Notes: a model not told the origin generated them from the sequence alone. Shown: positions 1 to 9,153, numbered from the stretch's first letter. The stretch: DNA of 64,000 nucleotides from an uncultured Bryobacterales bacterium (GCA_951813605.1 OX638379.1:1436471-1500470); one strand, 5' to 3'. Translations and numbers: made by a program.

Positions 1-1538
1 TCTTGGACGTAGATGTCGAGCTGGGATTCCCGCTCCAAGGCCCCGACTGTGATTCTCCCGTTCTTGGGGGTGTATTTCGCGGCGTTGTCGAGCAGATTGG
101 CGAGGATCTGCTGGACTGCGCTCGCGTCGCAGTCCAGCGTGAGGTCATCACGTATCGGGTGTACTTGGAGCACTAGGTTCTTCCTCGCTAGAACCGGCCG
201 TATAGCTTCCGCGGCTACATGCAGGAGCTCGCTTGGCGATTGGCTCAGAAACTCGAATTCGCGGGCTTTGACCTCAATTTGGGACAGCGTCATCAGGTCC
301 GAGGTCAATTGCGCGAGACGCTGGGCGTTCCGCCAAAGAATGCGCACGAAACGTTGATTGTTCTGCTTGTCGTCAATGGCGCCGTCGAGCAAGGTTTCCG
401 CGTAGCCGGCGATGGACGCTAGCGGGGTGCGCAGTTCGTGGGAGACGTTGATCACGAAGTCGCGACGCATTTGATCGACCCGCTCCAGTTCCGAAATGTC
501 ATGGAAGACGGCTGCGACAGCTTGGATCTTTCCCTTGCGGCTTAGGATGGGAGCGCAGGAAATGCGCCAGGAACGCTGAATTGGCTTCTGCACCACGAGT
601 TCAATCGAGCATGGAGCGCCTCGTGCAATCGCTTGCTTGAAGATCGCCGGGATCTCCTTCTTCTTCCACTTGTCTAGCGACGAGTTGCTCTCCAGAGCTT
701 CGTCGGGGAACATGCGCGCGATTGCCGGGTTGTAGAGAACGATTCGCCTCTTGTGGTCGGAAACGAGGATGCCTTCGCCGATGCCGTTCACTGCGGCCGC
801 GAATCGCGAGCGCTCTTCCTGGAGCTGGTTGAACGAGGATCGGAGCTTGCTCGCCGTAGCTTGCAGGCCTTTGGCCAGTTCGTTGAGCTCCCGGAGATCG
901 CCTCGTCTCGGGGTCAAAGCCACCACATCGAAATTGCCGTCAGCGATCTCGCTTGAAAGCGAGACGATGCGCGAAAGCTGCGTCGAGATTCGGCGAGCAC
1001 ACCAAGCGGTCGCAAGGAGCAACGGGACCACGATCAGAACGATCACCATAGTGATGCTGGTGCGGTTGGCACCCGCCATGGCATTCACTTCGTCAAGGGG
1101 CAGCGCCAGCCGGACAGCGCCTCCGTCTTCCGTCGGCACTGCGACGTACAGGAAATTCGTGCCTAGCGTGCTACTGAAGCGCCTGCTCACTGCCGTGCGG
1201 CCCGTGAGGGACTCGATGAATTCGGGCCTGCTCGCGTGATTTTCCATCTTGGCCGGATCGGCTTCCGAGTCGGCTAGGACCCTGCCGGCGGCGTCAATCA
1301 CTGTGACTCGGGCCTCAGCCCTCCGAGCCAGATCCAGTGCCGACGCTTGGTAGAGCGACGTCGGCTGGCCTTGCAAGGAGGTCTCGACCAATCGGGCCTT
1401 TTCCGAAAGGCTCTGCTCCAAGCCCGATTCGAGGTTCCGGATCGTGATGCTTGTCACTAGGAACAGGACCGCGACGGCAATGATGACGAGGGGCAGGATT
1501 GCCAGCAGCGCAAGCTTGAACAGGATGCGAGCGGTCAT
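1..1538 (-). CDS. PhoR-like sensor histidine kinase (3' end outside window)
   Basis: This is the membrane sensor of a two-component pair and phosphorylates the regulator encoded just upstream. The reverse strand is open from the ATG at 1538 to the window edge, about 512 codons, so the C-terminal ATP-binding lobe is cut off. Visible in order are an N-terminal membrane helix, an extracytoplasmic stretch of about 120 residues, a second helix followed by a HAMP-like linker, a PAS-like region (GEGILVSDHKRRIVLYNP), a H-box with VSHELRTPL where the phospho-acceptor is His367, and an N-box NLLDNAAKYTP. This order is that of PhoR-type kinases. Its ATG overlaps the regulator stop by 4 bp (ATGA), so the two genes are probably translationally coupled. 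The stimulus cannot be read; no pst or phoU gene is visible. Confidence 0.9.
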   Translation of the reverse strand, partial: MTARILFKLALLAILPLVIIAVAVLFLVTSITIRNLESGLEQSLSEKARLVETSLQGQPTSLYQASALDLARRAEARVTVIDAAGRVLADSEADPAKMENHASRPEFIESLTGRTAVSRRFSSTLGTNFLYVAVPTEDGGAVRLALPLDEVNAMAGANRTSITMVIVLIVVPLLLATAWCARRISTQLSRIVSLSSEIADGNFDVVALTPRRGDLRELNELAKGLQATASKLRSSFNQLQEERSRFAAAVNGIGEGILVSDHKRRIVLYNPAIARMFPDEALESNSSLDKWKKKEIPAIFKQAIARGAPCSIELVVQKPIQRSWRISCAPILSRKGKIQAVAAVFHDISELERVDQMRRDFVINVSHELRTPLASIAGYAETLLDGAIDDKQNNQRFVRILWRNAQRLAQLTSDLMTLSQIEVKAREFEFLSQSPSELLHVAAEAIRPVLARKNLVLQVHPIRDDLTLDCDASAVQQILANLLDNAAKYTPKNGRITVGALERESQLDIYVQ

Positions 1539-2227
1539 ACGGGGATTTCGAAGCGGTATCCGAACCCCCGCACCGTCTGGATCCACTTAGGGAACTTCGG
1601 CTCTTCCTCGATTTGCTCGCGAAGTCGGCGGATATGTACGTCGACGTTCCGCGGTGCCACGTAAGTGCGGCCGTTCCAAATTCGCGCTATCAGTTGCTGC
1701 CGAGTATAGGCTTTGCCGGGGTTCTTCGCCAAGAATTCGAGCAGGGCGAATTCGGTGGCGGTCAGATTGAGGGAACTGCCGTGCAGCCGAGCCTTGCGTG
1801 CCTCGTAATCGATCTCCAAGCCATGCTCCGCCAGAGCTTTTCGAGGTGCCTGGCCGGCGCTGCGCCTAAGATGCGCTCGAATCCTGGCCAGAAGCTCGCG
1901 TGGGCTGAAAGGCTTGGTGATGTAGTCGTCGCCGCCGATCTCCAAGCCCATCACACGGTCGAGCTCTTGGCTCCGAGCGGTCAAGAAAAGGATTGGGGTG
2001 TCGGTTGTCGCGGCGTTCCTCCGGAGCCGGCGACAGAGGTCAAAACCGTCCCCGTCAGGCAGCATGACATCTAGCAGGATCAAGTCAGGCCGATGATCTC
2101 GAATCGTTTGAAGGGCTCCCGCGAGTCTGTGGAGCATCACAACGAAGTAGCCGTTGTTGCTGAGATTGTACTCTAGGAGCGTGCAAAGATCTTGATCGTC
2201 CTCGATGACGACGATGGTCTTCTGCAT
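1535..2227 (-). CDS. PhoB/OmpR-family response regulator
   Basis: This is a DNA-binding response regulator of 230 residues, the usual length for the OmpR/PhoB family. The receiver domain covers roughly residues 4-118, with the acidic pocket E9/D10/D11, the phospho-acceptor D53 in LILLDVMLPDGDG, T83 and K105 (YITKPFS). The winged-helix effector domain covers about residues 130-228 and ends with DVHIRRLREQI and the typical TVRGFGYRF ending. It is the first gene of a two-gene leftward operon with the histidine kinase, sharing an ATGA overlap. The pair resembles PhoB/PhoR, but the regulon cannot be inferred here, so I give no gene symbol. Confidence 0.93.
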   Translation of the reverse strand: MQKTIVVIEDDQDLCTLLEYNLSNNGYFVVMLHRLAGALQTIRDHRPDLILLDVMLPDGDGFDLCRRLRRNAATTDTPILFLTARSQELDRVMGLEIGGDDYITKPFSPRELLARIRAHLRRSAGQAPRKALAEHGLEIDYEARKARLHGSSLNLTATEFALLEFLAKNPGKAYTRQQLIARIWNGRTYVAPRNVDVHIRRLREQIEEEPKFPKWIQTVRGFGYRFEIPV

Positions 2228-2380
2228 GCGGGTCCACAGACATTATAGATGGCTTGAGCCGCCGTGCGCTCGGCAAGGAAGCGTCTTAGGAGCGGATTCC
2301 GCACGAAGGGACGCCCACCGGTTAAGGCACCGCTAAGATACAGGGACGCGCCCCCGCGCGGGGCGCATCCACGAACAACA

Positions 2381-3115
2381 ATGAAACTGATTGGGAAAGC
2401 TGCGATCGTCACCGGAGCGGGCAGCGGGATCGGCGAAGCTGTCGCGAACAGCTTCGCCTGCGCAGGTGCCGAGGTCGTCACCGTAGGCAGGACACGGTCC
2501 AAGCTGGAGGAAGCCAAGGCCCGTGCCGGGGGCGCCGCGGAGCTGCTTCACCCCTACGCCCTAGACGTCGCTGACGCGGAAGCCGTCGAATCCATGGTCA
2601 AGTGGTCGCTCGGAAAGTTCTCCAAGATCGACATTCTCGTGAACAATGCCGGCACGAACGTGCCGAATCGCAGGCTCGACGAACTCACCAGAGTTGACTT
2701 CGACCGCGTGATAGACGTCAACCTGAACGGGCCGTTCTATCTGATGCACGCGATATTGCCCGGCATGCGCGAGCGAGGGGACGGCTTGATTATCACGGTT
2801 TCCTCGATTGCTGGAGTGAGGACCTCTGTACTGGGCGGTGCTAGCTATAGCGCCAGCAAGCACGGCGTTCGCTCGCTGAGCTTGGCGGCGCATTTGGAGG
2901 AAGGGCCTCGTGGCATCCGGTCCTGCGTGATCAACCCGGGCGAGGTCAACACTCCGATCTTGGACCGACGCCCAGAGGTTCCATCAGAAGAGAAGCGCGC
3001 GCTCATGTTGCAACCAGAGGACGTCGCCCAGGCCGCGCTGTTGGTCGCGACTCTTCACCCGAGGGCCTGCATACCGGAATTGGTGATCGCGCCAACGAAT
3101 CAAGCCTACTCGTGA
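2381..3115 (+). CDS. SDR-family NAD(P)-dependent oxidoreductase
   Basis: This is a classical short-chain dehydrogenase/reductase of 244 residues, predicted cytoplasmic. It has the Rossmann dinucleotide motif TGAGSGIG near the N-terminus, the structural NNAG motif, a catalytic Ser in TVSSIAG and the YSASK catalytic Tyr/Lys pair. The C-terminal INPGEVNTP segment is also typical. I chose the ATG at 2381 because the usual beta strand (MKLIGKAAIVTGA) begins there. An in-frame start at 2264 would add 39 Arg/Pro-rich residues unlike the family and would overlap the 5' region of the response regulator. The substrate is unknown. Confidence 0.9.
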   Translation: MKLIGKAAIVTGAGSGIGEAVANSFACAGAEVVTVGRTRSKLEEAKARAGGAAELLHPYALDVADAEAVESMVKWSLGKFSKIDILVNNAGTNVPNRRLDELTRVDFDRVIDVNLNGPFYLMHAILPGMRERGDGLIITVSSIAGVRTSVLGGASYSASKHGVRSLSLAAHLEEGPRGIRSCVINPGEVNTPILDRRPEVPSEEKRALMLQPEDVAQAALLVATLHPRACIPELVIAPTNQAYS

Positions 3116-3301
3116 CCCACGGCAACTGGCATTGAGTCCAGTCCGTCCGTTAGGGGCGGGCTCGATGCTTCGCTTCTTCTCGGTGGCTGCCGCTTGCAGC
3201 AGAGGTACCCAACGGGACCGCCGGGGCGCGGATGAGAGGCTGTCAGAATCGCGAGGTCGAGCCAGGCACTCAGATGCGTCGTACCCGCATAGGAGTCAGA
3301 G

Positions 3302-3568
3302 CTAGAGGGCAAGCATGTGCTTGCCAGGCTTGAATCGCACCGACTTACCCGGTGGTATGCGGACTTCCTCGCCTGTCCGGGGGTTGCGTCCCACGCCGGT
3401 CTTTCGCGGCCTGATATCAAACACTCCGAAGCCCCGGAGCTCGATTCGTTCCCCTCGCGTCATGGAGTCCTTCATCATGGTCAGGATCGTGTCTACTGCG
3501 ATCTGCGCTTGACTCTTGTTCAGTCCAGTGCGTTCGACAACGCACTTGACTAGGTCAGCCTTGATCAT
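3302..3568 (-). CDS. HU/IHF-family nucleoid DNA-binding protein
   Basis: This is a small basic histone-like protein of 88 residues that bends and packages DNA. The full family fold is visible: an N-terminal helical part starting MIKADLVKCVVERTGL, then ELRGFGVFDIRPRKTGVGRNPRTG, which carries the beta-arm with its Arg/Asn/Pro tip, and a short C-terminal helix region. The ATG at 3568 is chosen because HU/IHF proteins start right at this MIKADLV-type motif; an in-frame start 16 residues upstream adds an unrelated extension. It could be either HU or an IHF-like subunit, and sequence reading alone cannot separate them. Confidence 0.93.
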   Translation of the reverse strand: MIKADLVKCVVERTGLNKSQAQIAVDTILTMMKDSMTRGERIELRGFGVFDIRPRKTGVGRNPRTGEEVRIPPGKSVRFKPGKHMLAL

Positions 3569-3744
3569 GGGGAAAGCTTGCTGGCTCCTAACGCCCCTAT
3601 TATCGTATGCGAGCACCTAGTTCCTGTCAACCGATCTAGGCATGATCCCAGGCGCGCTAAGCCGTTTCTCACGAGCGCCTCAATCGGGCCGCAACTAGCG
3701 AGTTGACGCTTCCGGGCGACGCAGTTGCCCGATTTTGGCCCGAC

Positions 3745-3777
3745 TTGACCCCTTGCCCAGAGTATTCGTGCTACGAT
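3745..3777 (+). promoter_or_regulatory. Possible infC promoter
   Basis: A TTGACC hexamer (3745-3750) is followed by TGCTACGAT at 3769-3777, which reads as an extended -10 (TG, one base, TACGAT). The spacing is long (21 bases) if the hexamer is the true -35, so the extended -10 may be the main element. It would give infC a leader of 80 bases or more. This is a by-eye call. Confidence 0.3.
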
Positions 3778-3857
3778 ATCAACGCTTGCACAGCGCGGGC
3801 GGCTTGTACGATTGGAATCGCAAGCAGCTTCAGGGGCACTGCTGACAGATGTGCTGA

Positions 3858-4565
3858 TTGCCGAGGATTGGGCGTCGAGAGGCGCGCCGATCCTTTTTCC
3901 TTGGCAGGGTAAGCCTCTTTATCGCCGCGCGGAAGGAGGGTAGAGTTTTCCGGAGACGAAGGCGTCCAATACGAAGGATCAGACGACGGAACGTTAATGA
4001 GACGATTCGCGCAAGAGAGGTGCGGGTCGTGTTCCCCAACGGCCAGACGAGAGTTATGCCGACCAGCGAAGGGATACGGCGTGCCAAGGAAATAGGGTTG
4101 GATCTAGTGCTGGTCTCGGCCAACGCCCACCCGCCAGTCGCCAAGGTCATCGACTACGGCGAGTACTCTTATCTGGAGAAGAAGAAGAAGAACGAGGCGA
4201 AGAAGAAGCAGCACCGCATTGAGGTGAAGGAAGTCAAGTTCCGCCCAAACACCGACCAGCACGACTACGACTTCAAGAAGAATCACGCCCTCCGGTTCCT
4301 GAAGGAGGGCAACAAGGTCAAGGCGACCATCTTTTTCCGCGGGAGGGAAATCACGCACCCCAAGATCGGAGAGCGGATCCTGCGGGAACTTGCGAACGAC
4401 GTCAGCGAGTTCGGCAACCCGGAAACCCAGCCGCGCATGGAAGGACGTACGATGACCATGATGATCGGTCCGCGCAAGAACCTGATGCAGAGCAGGAAGC
4501 AGCAGGGCGGGGCTCATGGAGCCTCGGTCGCGGCTGATTTGAGTCGCCCTCAACCGCGGGCTTAG
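3858..4565 (+). CDS. infC: Translation initiation factor IF-3, start codon unusual
   Basis: IF-3 binds the 30S subunit, blocks premature 50S joining and proofreads start codons. The N-domain begins at NVNETIRAREVRVV and is followed by the linker helix rich in Lys (YLEKKKKNEAKKKQHR). The C-domain has VKEVKFRPNTDQHDYDFK and the TMMIGPRKN ending. The only ATG/GTG/TTG upstream of the conserved part is a TTG at 3858, which gives about 46 extra residues that look unconserved. A strong Shine-Dalgarno (GGAAGGAGGG, 3931-3940) lies inside that extension. Plausible non-canonical starts after it are GTT 3945, ATA 3969 and ATC 3978. Auto-regulation through a rare start codon is known for infC, so the real start is probably between 3945 and 3978. 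The usual partners rpmI and rplT do not follow. Confidence 0.9.
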   Translation: MPRIGRREARRSFFLGRVSLFIAARKEGRVFRRRRRPIRRIRRRNVNETIRAREVRVVFPNGQTRVMPTSEGIRRAKEIGLDLVLVSANAHPPVAKVIDYGEYSYLEKKKKNEAKKKQHRIEVKEVKFRPNTDQHDYDFKKNHALRFLKEGNKVKATIFFRGREITHPKIGERILRELANDVSEFGNPETQPRMEGRTMTMMIGPRKNLMQSRKQQGGAHGASVAADLSRPQPRA

Positions 4566-4597
4566 ACGGCTGGCGCCCGCACCGGCCGTTTATCTCC

Positions 4598-5527
4598 ATG
4601 GCAAGCAGACGGTCGCGCCTGTGCGTAAAGAGGGGGATTCTAGCAGTTGCTGTCGCAGCTGCGGCGTGCGGACCAGCGGCATTTGCACAGGGGCCGGGCG
4701 AAGCAATCCGCTTGATCGTGCGAGGCGACGATTTCGGCTATACGCACGCGTCAAACGAGGCCATGGTGCGGGCCTTCGCGTCCGGTTTCATGACATCAGC
4801 CAGCCTGCTGGTTCCCGCTCCCTGGTTCGCCGAGGCAGCTGCCCTTGCACGCGACCGGCCAGATTGGAGCCTTGGCGTCCATTTGACCATCACGAGCGAG
4901 TGGAACCGCCTGCGATGGGGGCCTCTGGCGGCCGCGAGGGAAGTGCCGACCCTCCTCGCACCGGACGGTCGGTTCTGGGGCTCGGGCTATTACCGTGCCC
5001 AGCCGCCGGACTGGCCAGAAGATAGCGCTTGGTGGGCTCCGCACGCTCCCGACCCCGGGGAAGTCGAGACCGAATTTCGGTCACAGATCCGGCAAGCACT
5101 GCGCGCCGGCCTCCGGCTGGACTATGTCGATTGCCACATGGGTCTCGCCTGCCGAGAGGAGTTGCTGGCCGTAACCAAGCGCCTCGCCGAGGAGTTCTGC
5201 CTGACCATCTCGAGTGCCGGGCTGCACGGGGAACAGCGATTCGCGCCGGACTATCCGGAAGGCAATGACGACGCCGGAGTGAAGCGTGCGTTGCTCGACA
5301 AACTCGCCGCCATCGGCCCGGGGCTCCACCTTTACGTCGGCCACCCCGCGGTCCGTTCCTCGGAATTGCTCGCTGTTGACAGCTCCCGGGGCGAGTACTG
5401 GTACAAGCGTCGCGGGGCCGTGCTCAGTGCGTGGACCGATCCCGAGGTGCTTGCCCTCGTCGAGAAGCGCGGCATCGAACTGGTGCCGATGCGGGAGTTC
5501 GTGCCTCAGGCTTGCTCCGCGCCGTAG
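4598..5527 (+). CDS. Secreted ChbG/YdjC-family carbohydrate deacetylase
   Basis: This is a polysaccharide-deacetylase-like metal enzyme of the YdjC/ChbG family, which removes acetyl groups from oligosaccharides such as chitobiose. A signal peptide is visible at residues 1-30 (basic start, Ala-rich core, ending AFAQ), so it is probably periplasmic. The family metal motif RGDDFGYTHASNEA lies near residue 43, followed by GVHLTITSEW, DYVDCHMG and the C-terminal GHP. The length of 309 residues is normal for a secreted member. It starts 32 bases after the infC stop, but the two need not be functionally linked. It is convergent with the PhoD-like gene, with 6 bases between their ends. Confidence 0.85.
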   Translation: MASRRSRLCVKRGILAVAVAAAACGPAAFAQGPGEAIRLIVRGDDFGYTHASNEAMVRAFASGFMTSASLLVPAPWFAEAAALARDRPDWSLGVHLTITSEWNRLRWGPLAAAREVPTLLAPDGRFWGSGYYRAQPPDWPEDSAWWAPHAPDPGEVETEFRSQIRQALRAGLRLDYVDCHMGLACREELLAVTKRLAEEFCLTISSAGLHGEQRFAPDYPEGNDDAGVKRALLDKLAAIGPGLHLYVGHPAVRSSELLAVDSSRGEYWYKRRGAVLSAWTDPEVLALVEKRGIELVPMREFVPQACSAP

Positions 5528-5533
5528 TCGTTC

Positions 5534-8215
5534 CTATCCTTGCGGATCGTCCGTCCTGATCTGCTTCGCGGCCGCCTTGCCCCCGGACCTCGCTGTAGCG
5601 AGAATCGTCTCGCCGGGACTGACATCCACCAAGCCTCGAACGGGCAGGGTTCCGTCCGGCAACGTGCGGGCTCCGCGCAGAGGTCGACCGTCGAGTCGCG
5701 TGAGCAGCACGTCCGCGTTGGGAAGCAGCTTCACCTCAGGCAGCGAGCATTTAGGCAGCCGCCCTGTGCGGGATGCGTTTTCTTGGACAGAGCCCCCTCC
5801 GCGCGGAGACTCGCTCGGCGGATCGACCAAGTTGCGCACCCGCAATCCAATTGCCGGGTCCTCTCCCCGGGGATCGAACTCCATCTCTAGGAAGTTCCAG
5901 TAGAACGGCCCGTCGACCTTGCGGAGGTCGGGCGCATCGTAGCGTTGGTGGTACAGCGCCTTGATTTCCAGATCCCTCCCGTCGAAGTCTCGCATGCGGG
6001 GGCCGAATCCGTCCTTGAGGCCTCGGCCGCCGCTCCTGCCGATAGGGCCGAAGGAGCACTCGAAGACACGGTGCTCTAGATTCTTGAGAACCATTCCGAC
6101 ATGGACGTCACCGTAGACAGTGACAACGCCGTCCCGGGAGCCCAGCACCTCGAGCACACGATCCGCCCCTGCAGCGACCCATCCGGCGTAATCGGCCGCG
6201 ACCCGGTCTCGTTCGCCCAAAACGGTCTTGGCGTCCGCCCGTCGCCCGTCGCCCGTCCAGATGGTGTGCATCCCGTTGATGCCGGTCAGGCAAATCAACC
6301 GCGAGGAATCCGTCCGAATCGTTTCCCGCAGCCAAGCGAACTGCTCCTCTCCTAGCAGGCTGCGCGTGACGTCCCCGCGAGTGTAAAGGCTCTCTTTCGC
6401 CCCCCATCCTTGGTCGTCCCAGATGTTCGTGTCCTGACTCGAACGCCACAAACGTGAGTCGAGAATCAAAAGGCTGAAGTCACGGTTCGGCATCTTCCAG
6501 CGCCGCCATTTCTTCGGGTTGGCGGTTCCCGATGGTGCTTCGTCGCCGGTGACCAAGTGATGCACGATCTGAAAGTTGCGCCGCATGTAGTCACGGTCTT
6601 GGCCGAGGTCTTCGTGCGCGCGAATTGCGATCTGTTCGGGACCTTTGACATCGTCCATTCCGTAGTCATGGTCGCCTGGGTTGATCGTGTTCCAGTGACG
6701 CATCATCTGCCAGCGCGCAGTGGGCCCGCACAGCGTGGTCGTGACGATTTTGTACGCGTCATCTGCGGACGGCGGATACAAGAGCAGTTCCATGTACCAA
6801 ACGTCGTCTCCCCACATCATGACTTGGAAATCGTACTCCTCGAGGTGCCTGTAGGCCCCCGGCGTGGGTTGGTCGTGAACGAAAAACCCGCCGCCGCGCC
6901 CGGCGTCGGGCAGCTTCGGACCCCCGCCATGAATTGCGTGGCAGGAAAGGCCGCACAGCTTATAGGGGGCGGAAAGGCGCGGAAGTCGGCCTACATAAGA
7001 GCCGCCCGCCGGAACCTCCCCGATCTGGCCGGTGCCGATGCCAACGGCATCAGTTCCCAGCCGAGGGTCGGCGGTGACATTCTCTCCGTCCTTCCAGATC
7101 GTGTAGTAGAGCGCCGTTTCCGCCGGGTTCCGGGGTAGGAGTGCGTCGATCACAGCGGTACTGCGGCGGAAGTCGTTGCTTACGATCTGTGCCGAACCCG
7201 CCACCGGTACCGACGCCCACCCGCCTGACGGGGCAGGATTGTCAGCTATTCGCAGCTCGGCCTTGGTTTCGTCGCCACGAAATAGCCCTATGAATCGAAC
7301 CCGCCACCCGCCGCCCTCTTGCCGGAGGGTGTCGCCTAGTGCGTAACAGACGTGGCACTCGTTGAGTTTCGGGTCCAGAGGGGCGTTCTCTTCGGGTTCC
7401 ACAGTGAAGCTGCCGACTTCAAAGTCCAGAAGACCCCGTCCGGCCACGCCGACGAACCCCTCTAGGTGCTTGGCTCGTTCAACGCCGTCAAGTCGAACCA
7501 GGGCAAGGCTCTCCTTGCCCTGGATCTCAAGCGACGCCTCCAGTCGGGCCGTATCAGAATCGCCGCTGCGGACCTCGACATCGATGCGAAATCTGTCCCC
7601 CGGCGCCGGTCGCGGCACGCGCTCCATCGCGATGACCGCGTCGGATCCATGCTCACGGATTCCGAAGTAGCCATCGTCCGTCCAAGCGGCTATCCAAGCG
7701 GCCTTGCCGTCATCGCCGCCCATGCCGAACGACTCGTACAGGGTCGCCGAGCCGAACGCCAGTCCGAGCATTCCGTATCCACGTTGATACATCAGCCAAT
7801 TCGGATCGTCGCCGTCCGCGGGGCCATGCGAATCGGCCACTACGCGGCCTTCGATCCGCAGTTTGTAGTTCCCTTGCAATCGCCATTGGCGGTGCCAGAT
7901 CAGGCCTGGCGGAAGAGACGGGTCGTAATCTACTGGCATGCTGTAGCTGCCAAGCCGGCTTCCATGTGTCTCGTAGTGATAAGGAAAGCCGGTATTGCGA
8001 GCGCGATCTCCGAAATTGTGAATCCTTCGGCGCAAGGCCTTTCCTTGGATGCGCCAGTATCCCGGATTGAGCGTTTCCCATTCGTCTCCGTGGTACAGCG
8101 AATCGGGCCGATCGAACGATTCGGTGGAAGCTCGCAAGGTCGGTGAGGAAGCCACCGCGGCCGCCGTCGCGGCGGCTGCTCGTAGAAATGTTCGGCGGTT
8201 GACGGATTCGTTCAT
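5534..8215 (-). CDS. Tat-exported PhoD-like metallophosphoesterase with long N-terminal region
   Basis: This 893-residue protein has a twin-arginine signal (NRRTFLRAA, residues 6-14). Residues 470-700 resemble the alkaline phosphatase D / PhoD metallophosphoesterase core. Three blocks support this: MMWGDDVWYMELL (about 466-478, metal Asp region), NPGDHDYGMDD (about 512-522, like the PhoD WDDHDYG block) and VTVYGDVHVGM (about 690). SLLILDSRLWRSSQD also fits. The first 450 residues look like beta-rich sandwich domains, probably substrate recognition, and make the protein much longer than ordinary PhoD (about 500-600). It is likely a periplasmic phosphodiesterase or phosphatase; the substrate is unknown. 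I see no operon partner. Confidence 0.7.
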   Translation of the reverse strand: MNESVNRRTFLRAAAATAAAVASSPTLRASTESFDRPDSLYHGDEWETLNPGYWRIQGKALRRRIHNFGDRARNTGFPYHYETHGSRLGSYSMPVDYDPSLPPGLIWHRQWRLQGNYKLRIEGRVVADSHGPADGDDPNWLMYQRGYGMLGLAFGSATLYESFGMGGDDGKAAWIAAWTDDGYFGIREHGSDAVIAMERVPRPAPGDRFRIDVEVRSGDSDTARLEASLEIQGKESLALVRLDGVERAKHLEGFVGVAGRGLLDFEVGSFTVEPEENAPLDPKLNECHVCYALGDTLRQEGGGWRVRFIGLFRGDETKAELRIADNPAPSGGWASVPVAGSAQIVSNDFRRSTAVIDALLPRNPAETALYYTIWKDGENVTADPRLGTDAVGIGTGQIGEVPAGGSYVGRLPRLSAPYKLCGLSCHAIHGGGPKLPDAGRGGGFFVHDQPTPGAYRHLEEYDFQVMMWGDDVWYMELLLYPPSADDAYKIVTTTLCGPTARWQMMRHWNTINPGDHDYGMDDVKGPEQIAIRAHEDLGQDRDYMRRNFQIVHHLVTGDEAPSGTANPKKWRRWKMPNRDFSLLILDSRLWRSSQDTNIWDDQGWGAKESLYTRGDVTRSLLGEEQFAWLRETIRTDSSRLICLTGINGMHTIWTGDGRRADAKTVLGERDRVAADYAGWVAAGADRVLEVLGSRDGVVTVYGDVHVGMVLKNLEHRVFECSFGPIGRSGGRGLKDGFGPRMRDFDGRDLEIKALYHQRYDAPDLRKVDGPFYWNFLEMEFDPRGEDPAIGLRVRNLVDPPSESPRGGGSVQENASRTGRLPKCSLPEVKLLPNADVLLTRLDGRPLRGARTLPDGTLPVRGLVDVSPGETILATARSGGKAAAKQIRTDDPQG

Positions 8216-8389
8216 CGCTGCGGCATTCTAGCAAGGCGAGTGACCAGCGGCTTCGTCGAACGCGAGTTTGGCAGTTGACCTTGGTTCCCCGGGTGAAACG
8301 TCATCAAACGGTAATGTTCTTGCAATCTGAGCGCAATGGTCTCGTATCCATGCTGAAGACGTCGGTCGCGATTCCGATTCTTCGAAGTG

Positions 8390-9020
8390 GCGACAACGTC
8401 TCTCCGACCGCCGCGCTGTTCGCCTGCCTTCTCGCGTGTCGGGAACCAGTCAAAGAATGTAGAAGCCGCTGCGCTTCAAATTCTCGGTGTAGACCCTGGT
8501 CGTCCCGACACGATTCCGTTTGGTTGCGGCGATTCTCGAGCAAGCAACATTTCGTCTTTGCCGGGCCTACCAAGAAGATCGCGTTCGCCGCGGGTCTTGG
8601 TGGTGTTCCAGTCGTTCCGGTTCAAGCGATGACTGCTAGCCTCCACGCAGCACTGACGCTGTGCGAGCTGTGGCTGTTCTTGAGGGGCTCTACGGATGGG
8701 TCATGCCTGCGACCTGGATGACATCGCAAGCATGGCGAGTATACTCCGAGACCTTCCGTGCGGACTATCGCGGTCCTGGAAGACTTACTGCCTATCAGGT
8801 CATGGCGGCGATCAGCGTTGCCCCTAGGGCGCTAGCGCCGTTCTTGTTGCCCGATCAGACGCTTCTGCGGACGTCACTGGCGGAAGAATTCGGCATTCTC
8901 TGGGACCCAGAAGCGATATTTGCGGTCCAAGGAATATGGATAGCTCTGTTCCTGTGCATGGGCCGCAGCACCCAAACCTGGTCCGACCTGAGGTTCCGTG
9001 TTCGCACCGATCGGATCTGA
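8390..9020 (+). pseudogene. Decayed prolipoprotein diacylglyceryl transferase (Lgt)-like gene
   Basis: No intact gene exists here, but Lgt-like pieces occur in order in more than one frame. They are AALFACLLACREP (like the Lgt GCFLxGC helix), GVPVVPVQAMTASLHAALTLCELWLFLR at about 8610-8690 (like the HPxQLYEA helix) and, after a shift, WRVYSETFRADYRGPGRLTAYQVMAAIS at about 8730-8820 (like the FxxEFxRxD...SxxQ end of Lgt). A further hydrophobic helix follows. The shift and scrambled stretches mean it cannot make a working enzyme. A second family member elsewhere in the genome is likely, because lipoprotein modification is normally required. Assignment is by motif resemblance only. Confidence 0.45.
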
Positions 9021-9153
9021 GGCCCCCGGACCGCAGCGTCGACTGCGTCTTGGGGACAAGGCGTTTCAGACTGGACCCGGCTGACTCCAGCAATAGATTC
9101 CCCGACGCCTCCAAATTGTCTAGACTTGTGATCATCCGAAAGGGAGGGGCATC

